DNA of 64,000 bases from Melioribacteraceae bacterium (GTDB lineage Bacteria > Bacteroidota > Ignavibacteria > Ignavibacteriales > Melioribacteraceae), in NCBI GenBank assembly GCA_019638015.1, contig JAHBUP010000001.1, positions 1,954,424-2,018,423 on the forward strand, read 5' to 3'. Under the pieces are notes generated by a model that searched no databases, was not told the DNA's origin, and was given only the letters and a program-made list of their open reading frames with translations. Shown in pieces: positions 8,721 to 18,683 of the stretch. Made by a program: the position numbers and the translations under genes. Each line of letters opens with the position of its first letter. Positions within the stretch are counted from its first letter, which is position 1.

Positions 8721-9946
8721 TGGAATTCAAATTCTATATTTATTCATTCGTAATTCTTCTAACTATTTATGGCATTGCGGTAGGGAATTACCCAAAATTC
8801 AGAATGAACAGAGCAACAATTGCGCTGATTGGTGCGGTTGTACTCATCCTAATAAATGCCATAAGTTTTGAAAAAGCACTTCAAGCAGTCGATCTAAATA
8901 CAATCTTGCTCCTCTTTTCTATGATGGTTATTAATTCGAATCTTAAAATTTCCGGCTTCTTTAATAAAACTACCCAGTTTGTTCTAAAATATGCCAGCAC
9001 ACCAACTAGGTTGATTTTCCTAGTTACATTTTCTTCAGGAATTCTTTCCGCTCTATTTCTTAACGATACAATTGTACTTGCCGTAACGCCTGTACTTATT
9101 GATGTGTTAAAAAAACTTAAGCGGAATCCTATACCTTACATAATTGCCTTGGTAGCGTCTGCCAATGTTGGTTCATCCGCAACTCTCATTGGTAATCCTC
9201 AAAACATGATTATTGGAGTATCATCCGGGATTAGTTTTGTTGATTATACAATTATCCAGAGTGTACCCTCAATAATTGGTTTAGTCTTAATTAATCTTAT
9301 AATCATACCATTGTACCGTAAGGAATTTAGCAATGAAAATTTTGGTACTATTCATATAGAGCGGGTGTACATTTATAAACCTCTACTGATTAAAAGTATA
9401 GTCTCATTAATTATAATGCTCGGTATGTTAGTTTTCGGAATTAATTTGGCTTTATCAGCTTTTACGGCGGCGGCAATTTTATTATTTACTAGAAGGCTAA
9501 AACCGGAACGAGTATTTCAAGAAATTGATTGGTCTTTGCTTGTATTTTTTTCCGGATTATTTATTATTACTGATTCTATTGAGACTTCAGGAATCGGGAA
9601 TATACTATTTGTTGGAATGAAACCATTTTTTGATGGAGGACTTGCGAGTTTTACCGTTACAACGGCTTTGTTATCAAATTTAGTTTCTAATGTACCGGCG
9701 GTAATACTAATAAAACCATTAATTCCAATGATGGGGAGTGAGGATAAGGTCTGGATGGTACTCGGTTTTGCATCCACATTCGCGGGTAATTTAACACTCT
9801 TGGGTTCAGTAGCAAATCTAATTGGCATTGAAATAGCGAGAAAACAAAATATCATAATTAGTTTTTGGGAATACCTTAAAAGTGGTATTCTTATAACCAT
9901 TCTCACTATTGCCGTTGGATTAATTTGGTTTAGCTATATTGTTTGA
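8720..9946 (+). CDS. ArsB/NhaD/citrate-type (ion transporter superfamily) permease
   Basis: A 408-residue polytopic membrane protein with about eleven hydrophobic segments and two halves. It carries ANVGSSATLIGNPQNMIIG, the discontinuous-helix substrate-binding motif of the ion transporter (IT) superfamily, near residue 155. The matching motif in the second half is TFAGNLTLLGSVANLIG near 355. Family members move arsenite, dicarboxylates, citrate or Na+/H+; the substrate cannot be read from the sequence. The gene overlaps murB by one base and converges with ybjQ. Confidence 0.8.
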   Translation: MEFKFYIYSFVILLTIYGIAVGNYPKFRMNRATIALIGAVVLILINAISFEKALQAVDLNTILLLFSMMVINSNLKISGFFNKTTQFVLKYASTPTRLIFLVTFSSGILSALFLNDTIVLAVTPVLIDVLKKLKRNPIPYIIALVASANVGSSATLIGNPQNMIIGVSSGISFVDYTIIQSVPSIIGLVLINLIIIPLYRKEFSNENFGTIHIERVYIYKPLLIKSIVSLIIMLGMLVFGINLALSAFTAAAILLFTRRLKPERVFQEIDWSLLVFFSGLFIITDSIETSGIGNILFVGMKPFFDGGLASFTVTTALLSNLVSNVPAVILIKPLIPMMGSEDKVWMVLGFASTFAGNLTLLGSVANLIGIEIARKQNIIISFWEYLKSGILITILTIAVGLIWFSYIV

Positions 9947-9947
9947 A

Positions 9948-10271
9948 CTATTCTTCAATCTGTACAGCAGTACCGCAGGCAGAAACCATTAACATACTTC
10001 CACCTTGCCCAATAGTTTCAAAGTCTAAATCTACAGCCACAACAGCATTTCCACCCATAGCGCGTGCTTGATCCAGCATCTCACTTATAGCAATATCTTT
10101 AGCTTGCCGCAATTCACGTTCATACGCCGCTGATCTTCCGCCAACTATATCTCGGATGCTGGCAAATAAGTCTTTAAAAATATTTGCTCCTAAAATAGCT
10201 TCGCCGGAAACCAAACCTAAATACTTTGTAATTTTTTTCCCTTCGATAGATGGGGTGGTTGTTACTAACAT
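9948..10271 (-). CDS. ybjQ: YbjQ/UPF0145 family protein
   Basis: A 107-aa protein that begins [14 protein letters not shown] and contains [20 protein letters not shown], both hallmarks of the YbjQ (UPF0145) family. Members form small oligomers and have been suggested to bind metal, but no function is established. An AGGAG box precedes the ATG. It is the last gene of a minus-strand set with the AAA ATPase and VWA protein, and it converges with the permease gene with one base between stops. Confidence 0.88.
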   Translation of the reverse strand: MLVTTTPSIEGKKITKYLGLVSGEAILGANIFKDLFASIRDIVGGRSAAYERELRQAKDIAISEMLDQARAMGGNAVVAVDLDFETIGQGGSMLMVSACGTAVQIEE

Positions 10272-10292
10272 TTGAACTCCTAATTATGTTAC

Positions 10293-11792
10293 TCAAATAT
10301 AAGAATCTTCCTCATTTTCCAAATCATTATCTTCATTGCTGAACATACTGCTCAGCATATCTTTAAATTCAACCCCACTTTCAATTAAATATTTGCTGAG
10401 TAATGAATGCTCCGATAATCCATGTAGCACAAATTCCATATATAGTAGTTTTTCATTCTTATCAATTTTTGGGTAATATTTATCTACTAACTCGCTCAAT
10501 CCCTCTACTTTCGTGATAGTCAATTCATAGTCGTTAAATGACAGATTATTAAGTAAATCAATTTTATTGCCTTTTGAAAACCATTCCATAATCCTTTGAT
10601 AAGGATTTTCTTCATGCTTTTTCTTTACTCGATCTGGCGAAGGGAAGTGATTGTTAAATTGGAATTTAACGGCTTTACTCAATAAAATATGAGCTACTTT
10701 AACGGGTCCTTCCTGCTCACCTTCATACACTAATTCAACCTTTCCAGTTATTGATGGAATGATTCCAATAATATCGGAAATGCGCACGAAAGTATTAGAT
10801 TCATTATTGATTAGAATTCTTCTCTCGGCATAGCTATAAACATTTTCCAGTGCAGATATAGTTAGCCTTGCCGAGACACCACTTTTTGAATCAACAAATT
10901 CACTTGAGCGTGCTTCAATTGCAGTCTGCTCAATTATGCTTTTTATCAACTCGGGAACATGAATTCTATTTCGCTGATTCTCATCCAACTTTACTTCCTG
11001 TGCTGTAATATTTTTTGATATAGAAAGTGATTTTGGGTAATGCGTTAGAATTTGGGAATCGATTCGATCCTTTAAAGGTGTAACTATTGATCCACGATTT
11101 GTGTAATCCTCCGGATTAGCAGTAAAAATGAATTGAACATCGAGCGGAAGTCTTACTTTAAATCCTCTAATTTGAATATCTTTTTCTTGTAGAATATTAA
11201 AGAGAGCGACTTGAATTCTTGCTTGCAAATCGGGTAATTCATTAATCACAAATATTCCTCGATTAGACCGTGGAATTAAACCATAATGAATTACTCTTTC
11301 ATCAGAATAGGGAAGTTTTAATGAAGCCGCTTTTATCGGATCAACATCCCCAATCAAATCCGCAATTGTAACATCTGGTGTGGCAAGTTTCTCGGTATAT
11401 CTGTCGTTCCGGTGAACCCAGTCAATCTTTGTATTTTCTCCATTGACGGCAACTTGATCTTTACCATACCGGGAAATTGGATTAAATGGATCATCATTCA
11501 ATTCTGAACCTGCAATTATTGGATGATATTCATCCAGCAGATTCGTCATTAACCGGGCAATTTTTGTTTTTGCCTGTCCACGAAGACCCAATAAAATAAT
11601 ATTATGTTTTGAAAGAATGGCAGTCTGGATTTCAGGAATGACCGTTTCATCATACCCAATAATATCGCTAAATAAATTAACTTTATTCTTTAGAGAATTA
11701 ATGAGATTGTGTCTCATCTCTTCTTTCACACTTACACTTTTATATTTTGCTGACTTTAATTCGCCAAGAGTATTAATTTTTAAGTAATTCAT
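10293..11792 (-). CDS. MoxR/Mg-chelatase-like AAA+ ATPase
   Basis: About 500 aa. The Walker A motif is LLGLRGQAKTKIARL (about residue 75), the Walker-B region reads GIFVINELPDLQARIQ, and the sensor region is FIFTANPEDYTNRGS. The Asn where most AAA+ proteins have Asp in Walker B is, as I recall, usual in this particular subfamily. Such ATPases work with VWA partners to insert metals or remodel complexes, and a VWA gene lies just upstream. I prefer ATG 11792, which has AAGGA at good spacing, over ATG 11798. The physiological target is unknown. Confidence 0.82.
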   Translation of the reverse strand: MNYLKINTLGELKSAKYKSVSVKEEMRHNLINSLKNKVNLFSDIIGYDETVIPEIQTAILSKHNIILLGLRGQAKTKIARLMTNLLDEYHPIIAGSELNDDPFNPISRYGKDQVAVNGENTKIDWVHRNDRYTEKLATPDVTIADLIGDVDPIKAASLKLPYSDERVIHYGLIPRSNRGIFVINELPDLQARIQVALFNILQEKDIQIRGFKVRLPLDVQFIFTANPEDYTNRGSIVTPLKDRIDSQILTHYPKSLSISKNITAQEVKLDENQRNRIHVPELIKSIIEQTAIEARSSEFVDSKSGVSARLTISALENVYSYAERRILINNESNTFVRISDIIGIIPSITGKVELVYEGEQEGPVKVAHILLSKAVKFQFNNHFPSPDRVKKKHEENPYQRIMEWFSKGNKIDLLNNLSFNDYELTITKVEGLSELVDKYYPKIDKNEKLLYMEFVLHGLSEHSLLSKYLIESGVEFKDMLSSMFSNEDNDLENEEDSYI

Positions 11793-11801
11793 TATCATTC
11801 C

Positions 11802-12899
11802 TTATTTCATTTTCTTTCTTCTGTTACGAACGTAGTCTTCAAACACAAATTCCCCCAAATTATTCAAACTACTGTAATATGCTTTTCCTTGATTAGTTTT
11901 AGTGAACTCACGAACAAACTGCTGAAGATATGAATCGCGCGCGATCATAAAGGTTGTAATTTGAATTCCCAGCTTTTTGCAACGGGCTGCGAGATCGAGA
12001 GTTTTATTTACAATTTTTGAATCAAGTCCAAAACTGTTTTTGTAGTATTTAATACCAATTTTTAAACATGTGGGCTTACCATCGGTAATCATAAAAATCT
12101 GTTTGTTCTTGTTTTTTTTCTTTCTTAAGATATCCATTGCCATCTCAAGCCCGGCAACTGTATTTGTATGGAAAGGTCCAACATTAAGGTAAGGTAGATC
12201 TTTTATTTGAATTTGTTTTGCGTCATCACCAAAAGTCAGAATATCCAAAGTATCAGATGGGTACTTTGTTGTAATTAGTTCAGCAAGCGCCATAGCTACT
12301 TTTTTGGCTGGGCTAATTCTATCCTCCCCATAAAGAATCATCGAATGTGAAATGTCTATCATCAATACTGTTGATGAGGAAGTTTTATAATCCATCTCCT
12401 CAATTTCCAGGTCCTCCTCTGTAAGTCTAAAATCATTTATACCATGATTAATCTGAGCATTTTTAATTGAGCTCGTGAGATCAATTTGGTCGAGTGAATC
12501 ACCAAACTGAAATGATCTCCGGTCAGCATTTTTTTCATCGCCCATGCCGCTAAAAGTAGATCTATGATGACCACGCCCCGATTTTTTAAGTTTCCCGAAA
12601 ATTTCCTCAAGCGAACGTCTTCTAATTTCTTTTTCAGATTTAGCGGTTATCGAAAAATTACCATTATGGTTATCATCACTTATGAAGCCCTTTTCTTTCA
12701 ATTCCTCTATAAAGTCCCCAATTCCATAACCATTCTTTGTAATTGAGTATTTTCTATCCAACTTATTAAGAAGATTTAGGGCTTCAGATACATTTCCCGA
12801 GGTTATATTTAAAATTTGAAGGAAAATATCAAGAAGTTGATCAAAGCCGATCGACTCTGATTTTGAAGGTAAAAATTTGGTGAATCTGTGTCCGAGCAT
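11802..12899 (-). CDS. VWA-domain protein, partner of the MoxR-like ATPase
   Basis: A 365-aa protein with a helical N-terminal half and a C-terminal von Willebrand A domain. The MIDAS motif is VLMIDISHSM (D-x-S-x-S), with the later TDGKPT loop completing the metal site. Pairing of VWA and MoxR-type ATPase genes is a known functional association, as with the chelatase subunits of cofactor-insertion machines. It is the first gene of the three-gene minus-strand unit. Its promoter should lie in the 129-bp divergent region 12900-13028. Confidence 0.82.
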   Translation of the reverse strand: MLGHRFTKFLPSKSESIGFDQLLDIFLQILNITSGNVSEALNLLNKLDRKYSITKNGYGIGDFIEELKEKGFISDDNHNGNFSITAKSEKEIRRRSLEEIFGKLKKSGRGHHRSTFSGMGDEKNADRRSFQFGDSLDQIDLTSSIKNAQINHGINDFRLTEEDLEIEEMDYKTSSSTVLMIDISHSMILYGEDRISPAKKVAMALAELITTKYPSDTLDILTFGDDAKQIQIKDLPYLNVGPFHTNTVAGLEMAMDILRKKKNKNKQIFMITDGKPTCLKIGIKYYKNSFGLDSKIVNKTLDLAARCKKLGIQITTFMIARDSYLQQFVREFTKTNQGKAYYSSLNNLGEFVFEDYVRNRRKKMK

Positions 12900-13028
12900 T
12901 TTTTTACTTTATAAACCCATTTGACTCTTCAAAAGTTCTTTTAAATCAATTAAAATGCTGAATAAACTAATACTTAAAAATGTTTGAAATTCATTACATT
13001 TAAGTACCATTTTTTGTGAAATATATAA

Positions 13029-13910
13029 TTGGATTTTTCAAAACAATACATAATTCAAGCAATAACTACTGCTGCTAATAATTTACGGCTCAGTTCCGAA
13101 AAAATTGAAACGGTAGCTATTTTAAAAGAACGGCTATCTAATTCTTCGAACATAAGTGAAGAAATTAAATTATTTAAAAAAATTACAGAGTTGTCAAAAT
13201 TAGGAATAAGGCTAAATGAAATTTTGATCTCATTTGAGAGTACGAGAATTGATTTCCTAAAAATATCGGATCGATTCAAAGAGCATAGCGCAAATCTTGT
13301 TAGGGAATTAAGTAATTCACTTGATAATATAACTCCGCAGCATTTAAGAGAGACATTTCAGAAATTTGACAACAATCCAATCAACATCGACTTAACAAAA
13401 AAGACTGCAGGAAGAACTAATTGGGAACAGATGGAAGAAACTATAAACCAAAGTATTAGTAATATCCCTGGACGTTCAAAAGCTGACGAGTTGAAGGAAG
13501 AGATTATAATGTCGGATCTTAATGAAGATCAACTTTTTAATTTTGAAAAATTTGAAGAAAAAATTTTGACTCCGGTAAAAGAAATTGACCGATTTTTAGA
13601 TAAAGTTACTCGTTACGATTTTACTGAGGCTGAAGCAAAACATTTTATAAATTTAATGAGTGAAAATGGTAATGCAAGTAGGAACGCCGGTTATGAAATA
13701 CTAGCCAATATGCATTCAATATTTTCGAGAGGACTTGAATTAGTAAATCAGAAAAAACTAGCTCCAAGTGTTCAAATAATTGAGTCGCTGAGAGCATGTT
13801 TAATTGTTATTGTTGCTGTGGTGAGAGGTAAAGAGGTGGATATCACAAGCTATCTAAATAGAGCTGAGACCTTTGGTCGCGGTATATTTTCAAAACAAAA
13901 GGGAAATTAA
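13029..13910 (+). CDS. Conserved-looking helical protein of unknown function
   Basis: A 293-residue soluble protein, almost wholly alpha-helical by composition, with no signal peptide, membrane helix or motif that I recognise. The C-terminal part (about 180-290) is more hydrophobic, with a LRACLIVIVAVVRGKEVDI stretch. The frame opens with TTG at 13029. It is transcribed away from the VWA/ATPase unit and abuts manC exactly (stop 13910, start 13911), so it heads the manC operon. Its coding base use resembles its neighbours and nothing suggests transfer. Confidence 0.6.
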   Translation: MDFSKQYIIQAITTAANNLRLSSEKIETVAILKERLSNSSNISEEIKLFKKITELSKLGIRLNEILISFESTRIDFLKISDRFKEHSANLVRELSNSLDNITPQHLRETFQKFDNNPINIDLTKKTAGRTNWEQMEETINQSISNIPGRSKADELKEEIIMSDLNEDQLFNFEKFEEKILTPVKEIDRFLDKVTRYDFTEAEAKHFINLMSENGNASRNAGYEILANMHSIFSRGLELVNQKKLAPSVQIIESLRACLIVIVAVVRGKEVDITSYLNRAETFGRGIFSKQKGN

Positions 13911-14978
13911 ATGGAATTATTTGCTGTAATTATGGCTGGAGGAGTTGGCGCTCGGTTCTGGCCCCGTAGTAGAGAGAAGAAACCAAAACAATTAATTAGC
14001 ATCCTCGGCAGTAATTCGATGATTCAAGATACAGTTTATAGATTAAAAGGATTAGTAAAAGATGAAAATATTCTTGTAATTACTAATAAAGTTCAGAAAA
14101 TGGCTGTGAGAGAACAACTCCCACAAATTCCAGAAGAAAATATTATTGATGAGCCTTTCGGTAAAAACACCGCAGCTTGTATTGGTTTGGCTACTGTTGT
14201 AATTCGTAAAAAATCGCCCGATGCGGTTACTATAACATTACCGGCCGATCATTTAATTAAAGATGAAGAAGAATTTAGGAAGTGCCTGCTGACCGCCGCA
14301 GAATACGCTAATAAATCAAAAGGACTTCTCACAATAGGCATTACTCCAACAAGACCAGAGACCGGTTACGGATATATTCAGTACGACGAAAAGAAGATAA
14401 GTGAGAATATTTTTAAGGTTCTTACCTTTGCCGAAAAACCTAATTTAGCAACGGCAAAAAGATTTGTTTCCGCCGGAGATTTTTTGTGGAATTCGGGAAT
14501 CTTTGTTTGGCGGGTGGATTCTATTATGGAAGAATTTTCAAAATATATGCCGGAACTTTATGATGGTATGATTGAGGTTGAAGAAAGTATTGGGACAGCT
14601 AATTTTAACAAACAGATAGTTAAAGTATATGGTCAGCTAAAAAGTATATCCATTGATTATGGTATAATGGAAAATTCTGATAAAGTTTTTGTAACTAAAG
14701 CTGATTTTTACTGGAATGATGTGGGGCATTGGGAAGCAGTTTATGAAATTACCCCCAAAGATGATGAGGGAAATGCAGTGGTTGGTGACTCTTACATGAT
14801 AAATTCATTCGGCACCTATATATATTCACCAGATAAGTTTGCGGCCGTTATTGGTGTCGAAAATTTAATTGTAATTAATACAGATGATTCAATACTTATC
14901 TGTCATCGGAATAATGTTCAAGATGTAAAGCAGGTTGTAGATTACTTAAAAATGAATCAACGGACAGAGCTTCTTTGA
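13911..14978 (+). CDS. manC: Mannose-1-phosphate guanylyltransferase
   Basis: Makes GDP-mannose from mannose-1-phosphate and GTP for surface polysaccharides. The pyrophosphorylase signature MAGGVGARFWPRSREKKPKQL starts near residue 8. FAEKPN and FLWNSGIFVW are the substrate-binding segments typical of the GMP family. At 355 aa it has only the nucleotidyltransferase domain and a short beta-helix end, without the fused isomerase of the 480-aa bifunctional form. It overlaps the next start by one base (TGATG). Confidence 0.9.
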   Translation: MELFAVIMAGGVGARFWPRSREKKPKQLISILGSNSMIQDTVYRLKGLVKDENILVITNKVQKMAVREQLPQIPEENIIDEPFGKNTAACIGLATVVIRKKSPDAVTITLPADHLIKDEEEFRKCLLTAAEYANKSKGLLTIGITPTRPETGYGYIQYDEKKISENIFKVLTFAEKPNLATAKRFVSAGDFLWNSGIFVWRVDSIMEEFSKYMPELYDGMIEVEESIGTANFNKQIVKVYGQLKSISIDYGIMENSDKVFVTKADFYWNDVGHWEAVYEITPKDDEGNAVVGDSYMINSFGTYIYSPDKFAAVIGVENLIVINTDDSILICHRNNVQDVKQVVDYLKMNQRTELL

Positions 14979-15610
14979 TGAAAAGACTTATCACCGAAAA
15001 AGAAATTGAACAATTAGCTAGAAATGACATAAGAGTATTAATTCTTGAACCTAATTCGGTAATTACACCGTTAGCAAAAGATAAAATTGTTGAACTAAAG
15101 ATTGATGTAATTTATCAACAAAATTATAAGGCAGAAAAAAATAGAATCTCATGCGATAAGTCGCGTTGTTATATCGGGTCCGATCATACAGGAGTTTCAG
15201 TTAAAAAGAAGCTGATCGATTTTATCAAAACATTTAATTTTGAAATTATTGATGTGGGTACATATACAGAAGATGCAGTAGATTACCCGGATTTCGCTAA
15301 ATCGATAGCGACAAAAGTGTTATCTGATAATTCAGCATTCGGAATTATTCTAGACGCAACGGGTATTCCCTCCTGCATTACAGCCAATAAATTCAAGGGT
15401 ATTAGAGCCGCTACTTGTTATAATGAATTTTCCGCACGCTCATCGAGAGAACACAACGATGCCAACATTATTGTATTAGGCGCAAAATCTCTCGGTGAAG
15501 AAACAATTAAGTCAATCCTAAAAGTATGGTTCGAATCTGAATTTCAGGGATCGCGTCATCAGAAAAGATTAGATAAAATCAAAGATATCGAAGAGAACAA
15601 TTTTAAATAA
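14978..15610 (+). CDS. RpiB/LacAB-family sugar-phosphate isomerase homologue with N-terminal extension
   Basis: Residues about 62-205 match ribose-5-phosphate isomerase B: CYIGSDHTG (Asp-His), VDYPDFA, TANKFKGIRAA and SREHNDANIIVLG. At the place of the catalytic Cys (CGTG in E. coli RpiB) it has Asp126 in ILDATG, with a Cys seven residues later. M. tuberculosis RpiB also lacks that Cys and uses an acidic residue as base, so activity is possible. The first ~50 residues (ITEKEIEQL...NSVITPLAKDKI) resemble an extension seen on microcompartment-linked proteins. No shell gene is visible. Start ATG 14978. Confidence 0.75.
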   Translation: MKRLITEKEIEQLARNDIRVLILEPNSVITPLAKDKIVELKIDVIYQQNYKAEKNRISCDKSRCYIGSDHTGVSVKKKLIDFIKTFNFEIIDVGTYTEDAVDYPDFAKSIATKVLSDNSAFGIILDATGIPSCITANKFKGIRAATCYNEFSARSSREHNDANIIVLGAKSLGEETIKSILKVWFESEFQGSRHQKRLDKIKDIEENNFK

Positions 15611-15633
15611 AATTACAAAAGAACGAGAATATT

Positions 15634-16386
15634 TTGTACGTCGAAAAATCAATCGTCCAATCAGTAGAAGTAATTAACAATTCAACATTTTTACTTAAAG
15701 TATTATCTCCGTCAATAGCATCAGCCATAAAACCGGGGCAATTCTGCAATGTAAAAGTATCTGAATCAAATTTCCCCTTATTACGAAGACCGTTCAGTAT
15801 TTGTGATGTTGAGAATGAGAGCATCTTTTTTCTATTCGATCTACATGGTGAGGGGACGAAGATTCTTTCAAAAAAAAATGTGGGTGATGAACTTGATATT
15901 TTAGGACCATTGGGAAAAGGATTTAATTTAGAAGGTAATTACGAAACCGCTGTAATTGTAGCTGGGGGATTAGGTTCGGCCCCCTTTCCTTTTCTAATCA
16001 AAAAAATGGATCCCGCTAAAAATATTAAATGTTTAGTCGGTGCCAGATCTAGTGAACTTGTTGTTACTTATCAATTAAAAAATGCATTTATTGCTACAGA
16101 TGATGGAAGTGAGGGATTTAAGGGTAATGTAGTTGAGTTGTTAAAAAATGAAATTCATTCACTTCAGAAGATAAGAATATTCGCATGCGGTCCAAATGTA
16201 ATGTTAAAGGCTTTACAAGAATATTGCATCGCAAATAAATTGGATTGTCAAATATCTGTTGAATGCCCAATGGCTTGCGGTTTTGGAATATGTCAAGGAT
16301 GTCCAATTGAAACTTACGATAAACAGAGTTATAAGTTAGTATGTAAAGATGGCCCCGTATTCAATGCTGATGAGGTTTCATTATGA
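15634..16386 (+). CDS. pyrK: Dihydroorotate dehydrogenase B, electron transfer subunit
   Basis: Iron-sulfur flavoprotein that passes electrons from dihydroorotate oxidation to NAD+. FAD-binding motif RRPFSICDV lies near residue 52, the NAD-domain Gly motif GGLGSAPFPFLIKK near 112. A C-terminal Cys cluster ECPMACGFGICQGCPIE plus a further CKDGPVF Cys bind the 2Fe-2S centre. It starts with TTG at 15634 and overlaps pyrD by 4 nt, as expected for the two subunits of the type 1B enzyme. Confidence 0.92.
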   Translation: MYVEKSIVQSVEVINNSTFLLKVLSPSIASAIKPGQFCNVKVSESNFPLLRRPFSICDVENESIFFLFDLHGEGTKILSKKNVGDELDILGPLGKGFNLEGNYETAVIVAGGLGSAPFPFLIKKMDPAKNIKCLVGARSSELVVTYQLKNAFIATDDGSEGFKGNVVELLKNEIHSLQKIRIFACGPNVMLKALQEYCIANKLDCQISVECPMACGFGICQGCPIETYDKQSYKLVCKDGPVFNADEVSL

Positions 16387-17297
16387 AAGTGGATCTCTCA
16401 GTTAATCTTGGAACCTTAAAATTAAAAAATCCGGTTTTATTAGCATCGGGTACTGTTGGTTATGGAAATGAAATTGCTCAATTTACCGATCTATCCAAAC
16501 TTGGGGGAATAGTAACAAAATCTCTCTCGTTAAAACCAAGAAGAGGAAATCCACCACAAAGAATTGTTGAAACAGCATCTGGAATGCTGAACGCTATTGG
16601 GCTTGCTAATGTTGGCGTTGAGGAATTCATTAAAGAAAAAATCCCTTTTCTCAAAAATCTTAATACTACTATAATTTGTAATATTGCCGCCTCGTCGATT
16701 GAAGAGTATGTGGAATGTGTAAAACTAATTGATCCCGAAGAAACAATTTCGGCATTCGAAATAAATGTATCGTGCCCAAATGTTAAAGAGGGGGGATTAG
16801 AATTCGGGAATGATATAAATGCAGTTGGTAAAATAACTGCTCAGGTTAGAGCTGTAACTTCGAAGCCAATTATCATAAAATTATCACCAAATGTCTCCAG
16901 AATTCATCCATTTGCAAAAGCCGCAAAGGATGAAGGTGCCGATGCTGTATCTGCAATTAATACACTGGTTGGAACTTCGTTTGATATCTGGACCCGAAAA
17001 CCCAAAATAAAAAATATAACCGGTGGACTTTCAGGTCCAGCGATTAAGCCTGTGGCACTTGCCAAAGTACTTGAGATAAGCCGAAATGTTGATATTCCTA
17101 TAATTGGTATTGGTGGCATTATGGATTGGAAAGATGCAGCAGAATTTATGATTGCCGGTGCATCAGCATTTCAAATTGGGACTGTAAATTTCATAAACCC
17201 TAATGCAGGGATTGAGATAGTTGAAGGTCTGCAAGCATATGCTGAAAAAATGAGAATTGATAAACTTTCACAGATAACGGCTACTTACCAGATATGA
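16383..17297 (+). CDS. pyrD: Dihydroorotate dehydrogenase B, catalytic subunit
   Basis: FMN enzyme that oxidises dihydroorotate to orotate in pyrimidine synthesis. SGTVGYGNEI, NVSCPNVKEGG with the catalytic-loop Cys of class 1 enzymes, IKLSPNV, and the C-terminal FMN-phosphate loop IIGIGGIMDWKDAAEFMIAGA are all present. Its 304 aa fit the type 1B subunit, which needs PyrK from the overlapping upstream gene. The stop overlaps the folC start by 4 nt. Confidence 0.95.
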   Translation: MKVDLSVNLGTLKLKNPVLLASGTVGYGNEIAQFTDLSKLGGIVTKSLSLKPRRGNPPQRIVETASGMLNAIGLANVGVEEFIKEKIPFLKNLNTTIICNIAASSIEEYVECVKLIDPEETISAFEINVSCPNVKEGGLEFGNDINAVGKITAQVRAVTSKPIIIKLSPNVSRIHPFAKAAKDEGADAVSAINTLVGTSFDIWTRKPKIKNITGGLSGPAIKPVALAKVLEISRNVDIPIIGIGGIMDWKDAAEFMIAGASAFQIGTVNFINPNAGIEIVEGLQAYAEKMRIDKLSQITATYQI

Positions 17298-18553
17298 TAG
17301 AGATAGAGGATGCGCTGAAAAAGTTATATTCACTGCATCAGTTCAATATTAAGCTTGGGCTGGAATCTATTACTTCACTTCTTGAATTTATCGGTAATCC
17401 TCACAAAAAATTGAATGCATTTCATATTGCTGGTTCAAATGGAAAAGGAAGCACAGCATCTTTTATAGCAAGTATATTGCAAGAATCGGGATTTCGAGTC
17501 GGATTGTACACATCACCTCATATTGAAAGATTTAATGAGAGAATAAGAATAAATGGAATTACAATTTCAGATGAGTATATTTCAAAATTTGTTGAAAGGG
17601 TGAATCATTTTATTGAGGAGAAAAAGGCAACCTTTTTTGAAATTACCACAGCATTGGCGTTTCAATACTTTAATGATGAGGATGTTGATTATTGTGTTAT
17701 TGAAACTGGACTTGGAGGGAGGCTCGACGCAACAAATGTTTTAGATCCAATTGCAAGTATAATTACTACTATTAGTCTAGAGCATACTAATATTTTAGGG
17801 GATAGCATTGAAAAAATTGCTTATGAGAAAGGGGGAATCATAAAACCTACCAAACCGGTTTTTGTTGGTCTTCTTGAAGAGAATGCAATTGTAGAAATAA
17901 AAAAGATTTGTGCAAAAAATAAAAGTGAAATGTTTCAAGTATCTGAAACTCTTGAGGTTAATAAAGATTATTCCAGATTATCTCTCCCAGCTTATGATTA
18001 TACAATTTATAGCACTCCGTTAAAAGGGGATTACCAAAGAGCTAATTGTGCACTTGCAATTTTAGCAGTTAATTTTCTTGTTCAGCAAGCGACTTCAAAA
18101 AATATAACTAATGGAATATTGAATGTACTTCAAAACAGCGGTATTATGTGTCGATATGAAGTTTATAATGACTATCCAAAAGTAATTTTTGACGCTTCTC
18201 ATAATGTTGAGAGTATTTCTGCTTTTCTTCGAGAGTTTGAGAAGGAAAAAGGGAATTACAGAAAGGTCACTCTAATCTTCGGTATTATGAAGGATAAGAA
18301 TATTGATGAAATAGTCACCATTCTAAAAGGAAAGTTTGATGAATATTTAGTTACAAGTATTAACAGTGAGCGTGCTGCAGATGCTTTTATTTTAAATGAA
18401 AAGTTCATGAATGAGGGGTGCAATACTAAAGTAGTTGCCAATCCTCACAAATACATTCTTGAGCATCAAATTAAGGGAGGGGATAATTGTTTAGTTGTAC
18501 TTGGAAGTATTTATTTGTTAGGGGAAATAAAAAAAATGTTAATTAACTCTTGA
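17294..18553 (+). CDS. folC: Dihydrofolate synthase / folylpolyglutamate synthase
   Basis: Mur-ligase-superfamily enzyme that adds glutamate to dihydropteroate and to folates. The P-loop is AGSNGKGSTASFIASIL near residue 45. The TSPHIERFNERIRING segment and the GLGGRLDATN motif (about 138-147) are diagnostic for FolC. ISLEHTNILG provides metal ligands. The 419-aa length is usual. It is the last gene of a pyrK-pyrD-folC run; a 130-nt gap with no clear hairpin separates it from rho. Confidence 0.93.
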   Translation: MIEIEDALKKLYSLHQFNIKLGLESITSLLEFIGNPHKKLNAFHIAGSNGKGSTASFIASILQESGFRVGLYTSPHIERFNERIRINGITISDEYISKFVERVNHFIEEKKATFFEITTALAFQYFNDEDVDYCVIETGLGGRLDATNVLDPIASIITTISLEHTNILGDSIEKIAYEKGGIIKPTKPVFVGLLEENAIVEIKKICAKNKSEMFQVSETLEVNKDYSRLSLPAYDYTIYSTPLKGDYQRANCALAILAVNFLVQQATSKNITNGILNVLQNSGIMCRYEVYNDYPKVIFDASHNVESISAFLREFEKEKGNYRKVTLIFGIMKDKNIDEIVTILKGKFDEYLVTSINSERAADAFILNEKFMNEGCNTKVVANPHKYILEHQIKGGDNCLVVLGSIYLLGEIKKMLINS

Positions 18554-18683
18554 CAATGACCCATTCTAAACTTAATTTTTCGATGTACCTCAAATACTTC
18601 AATACAATTAATCAATAATAAGAAAAACCCCAAAACTATTGCCTAAATTTAAATTATTACCCCACAAGTTATAGGAATAACAC

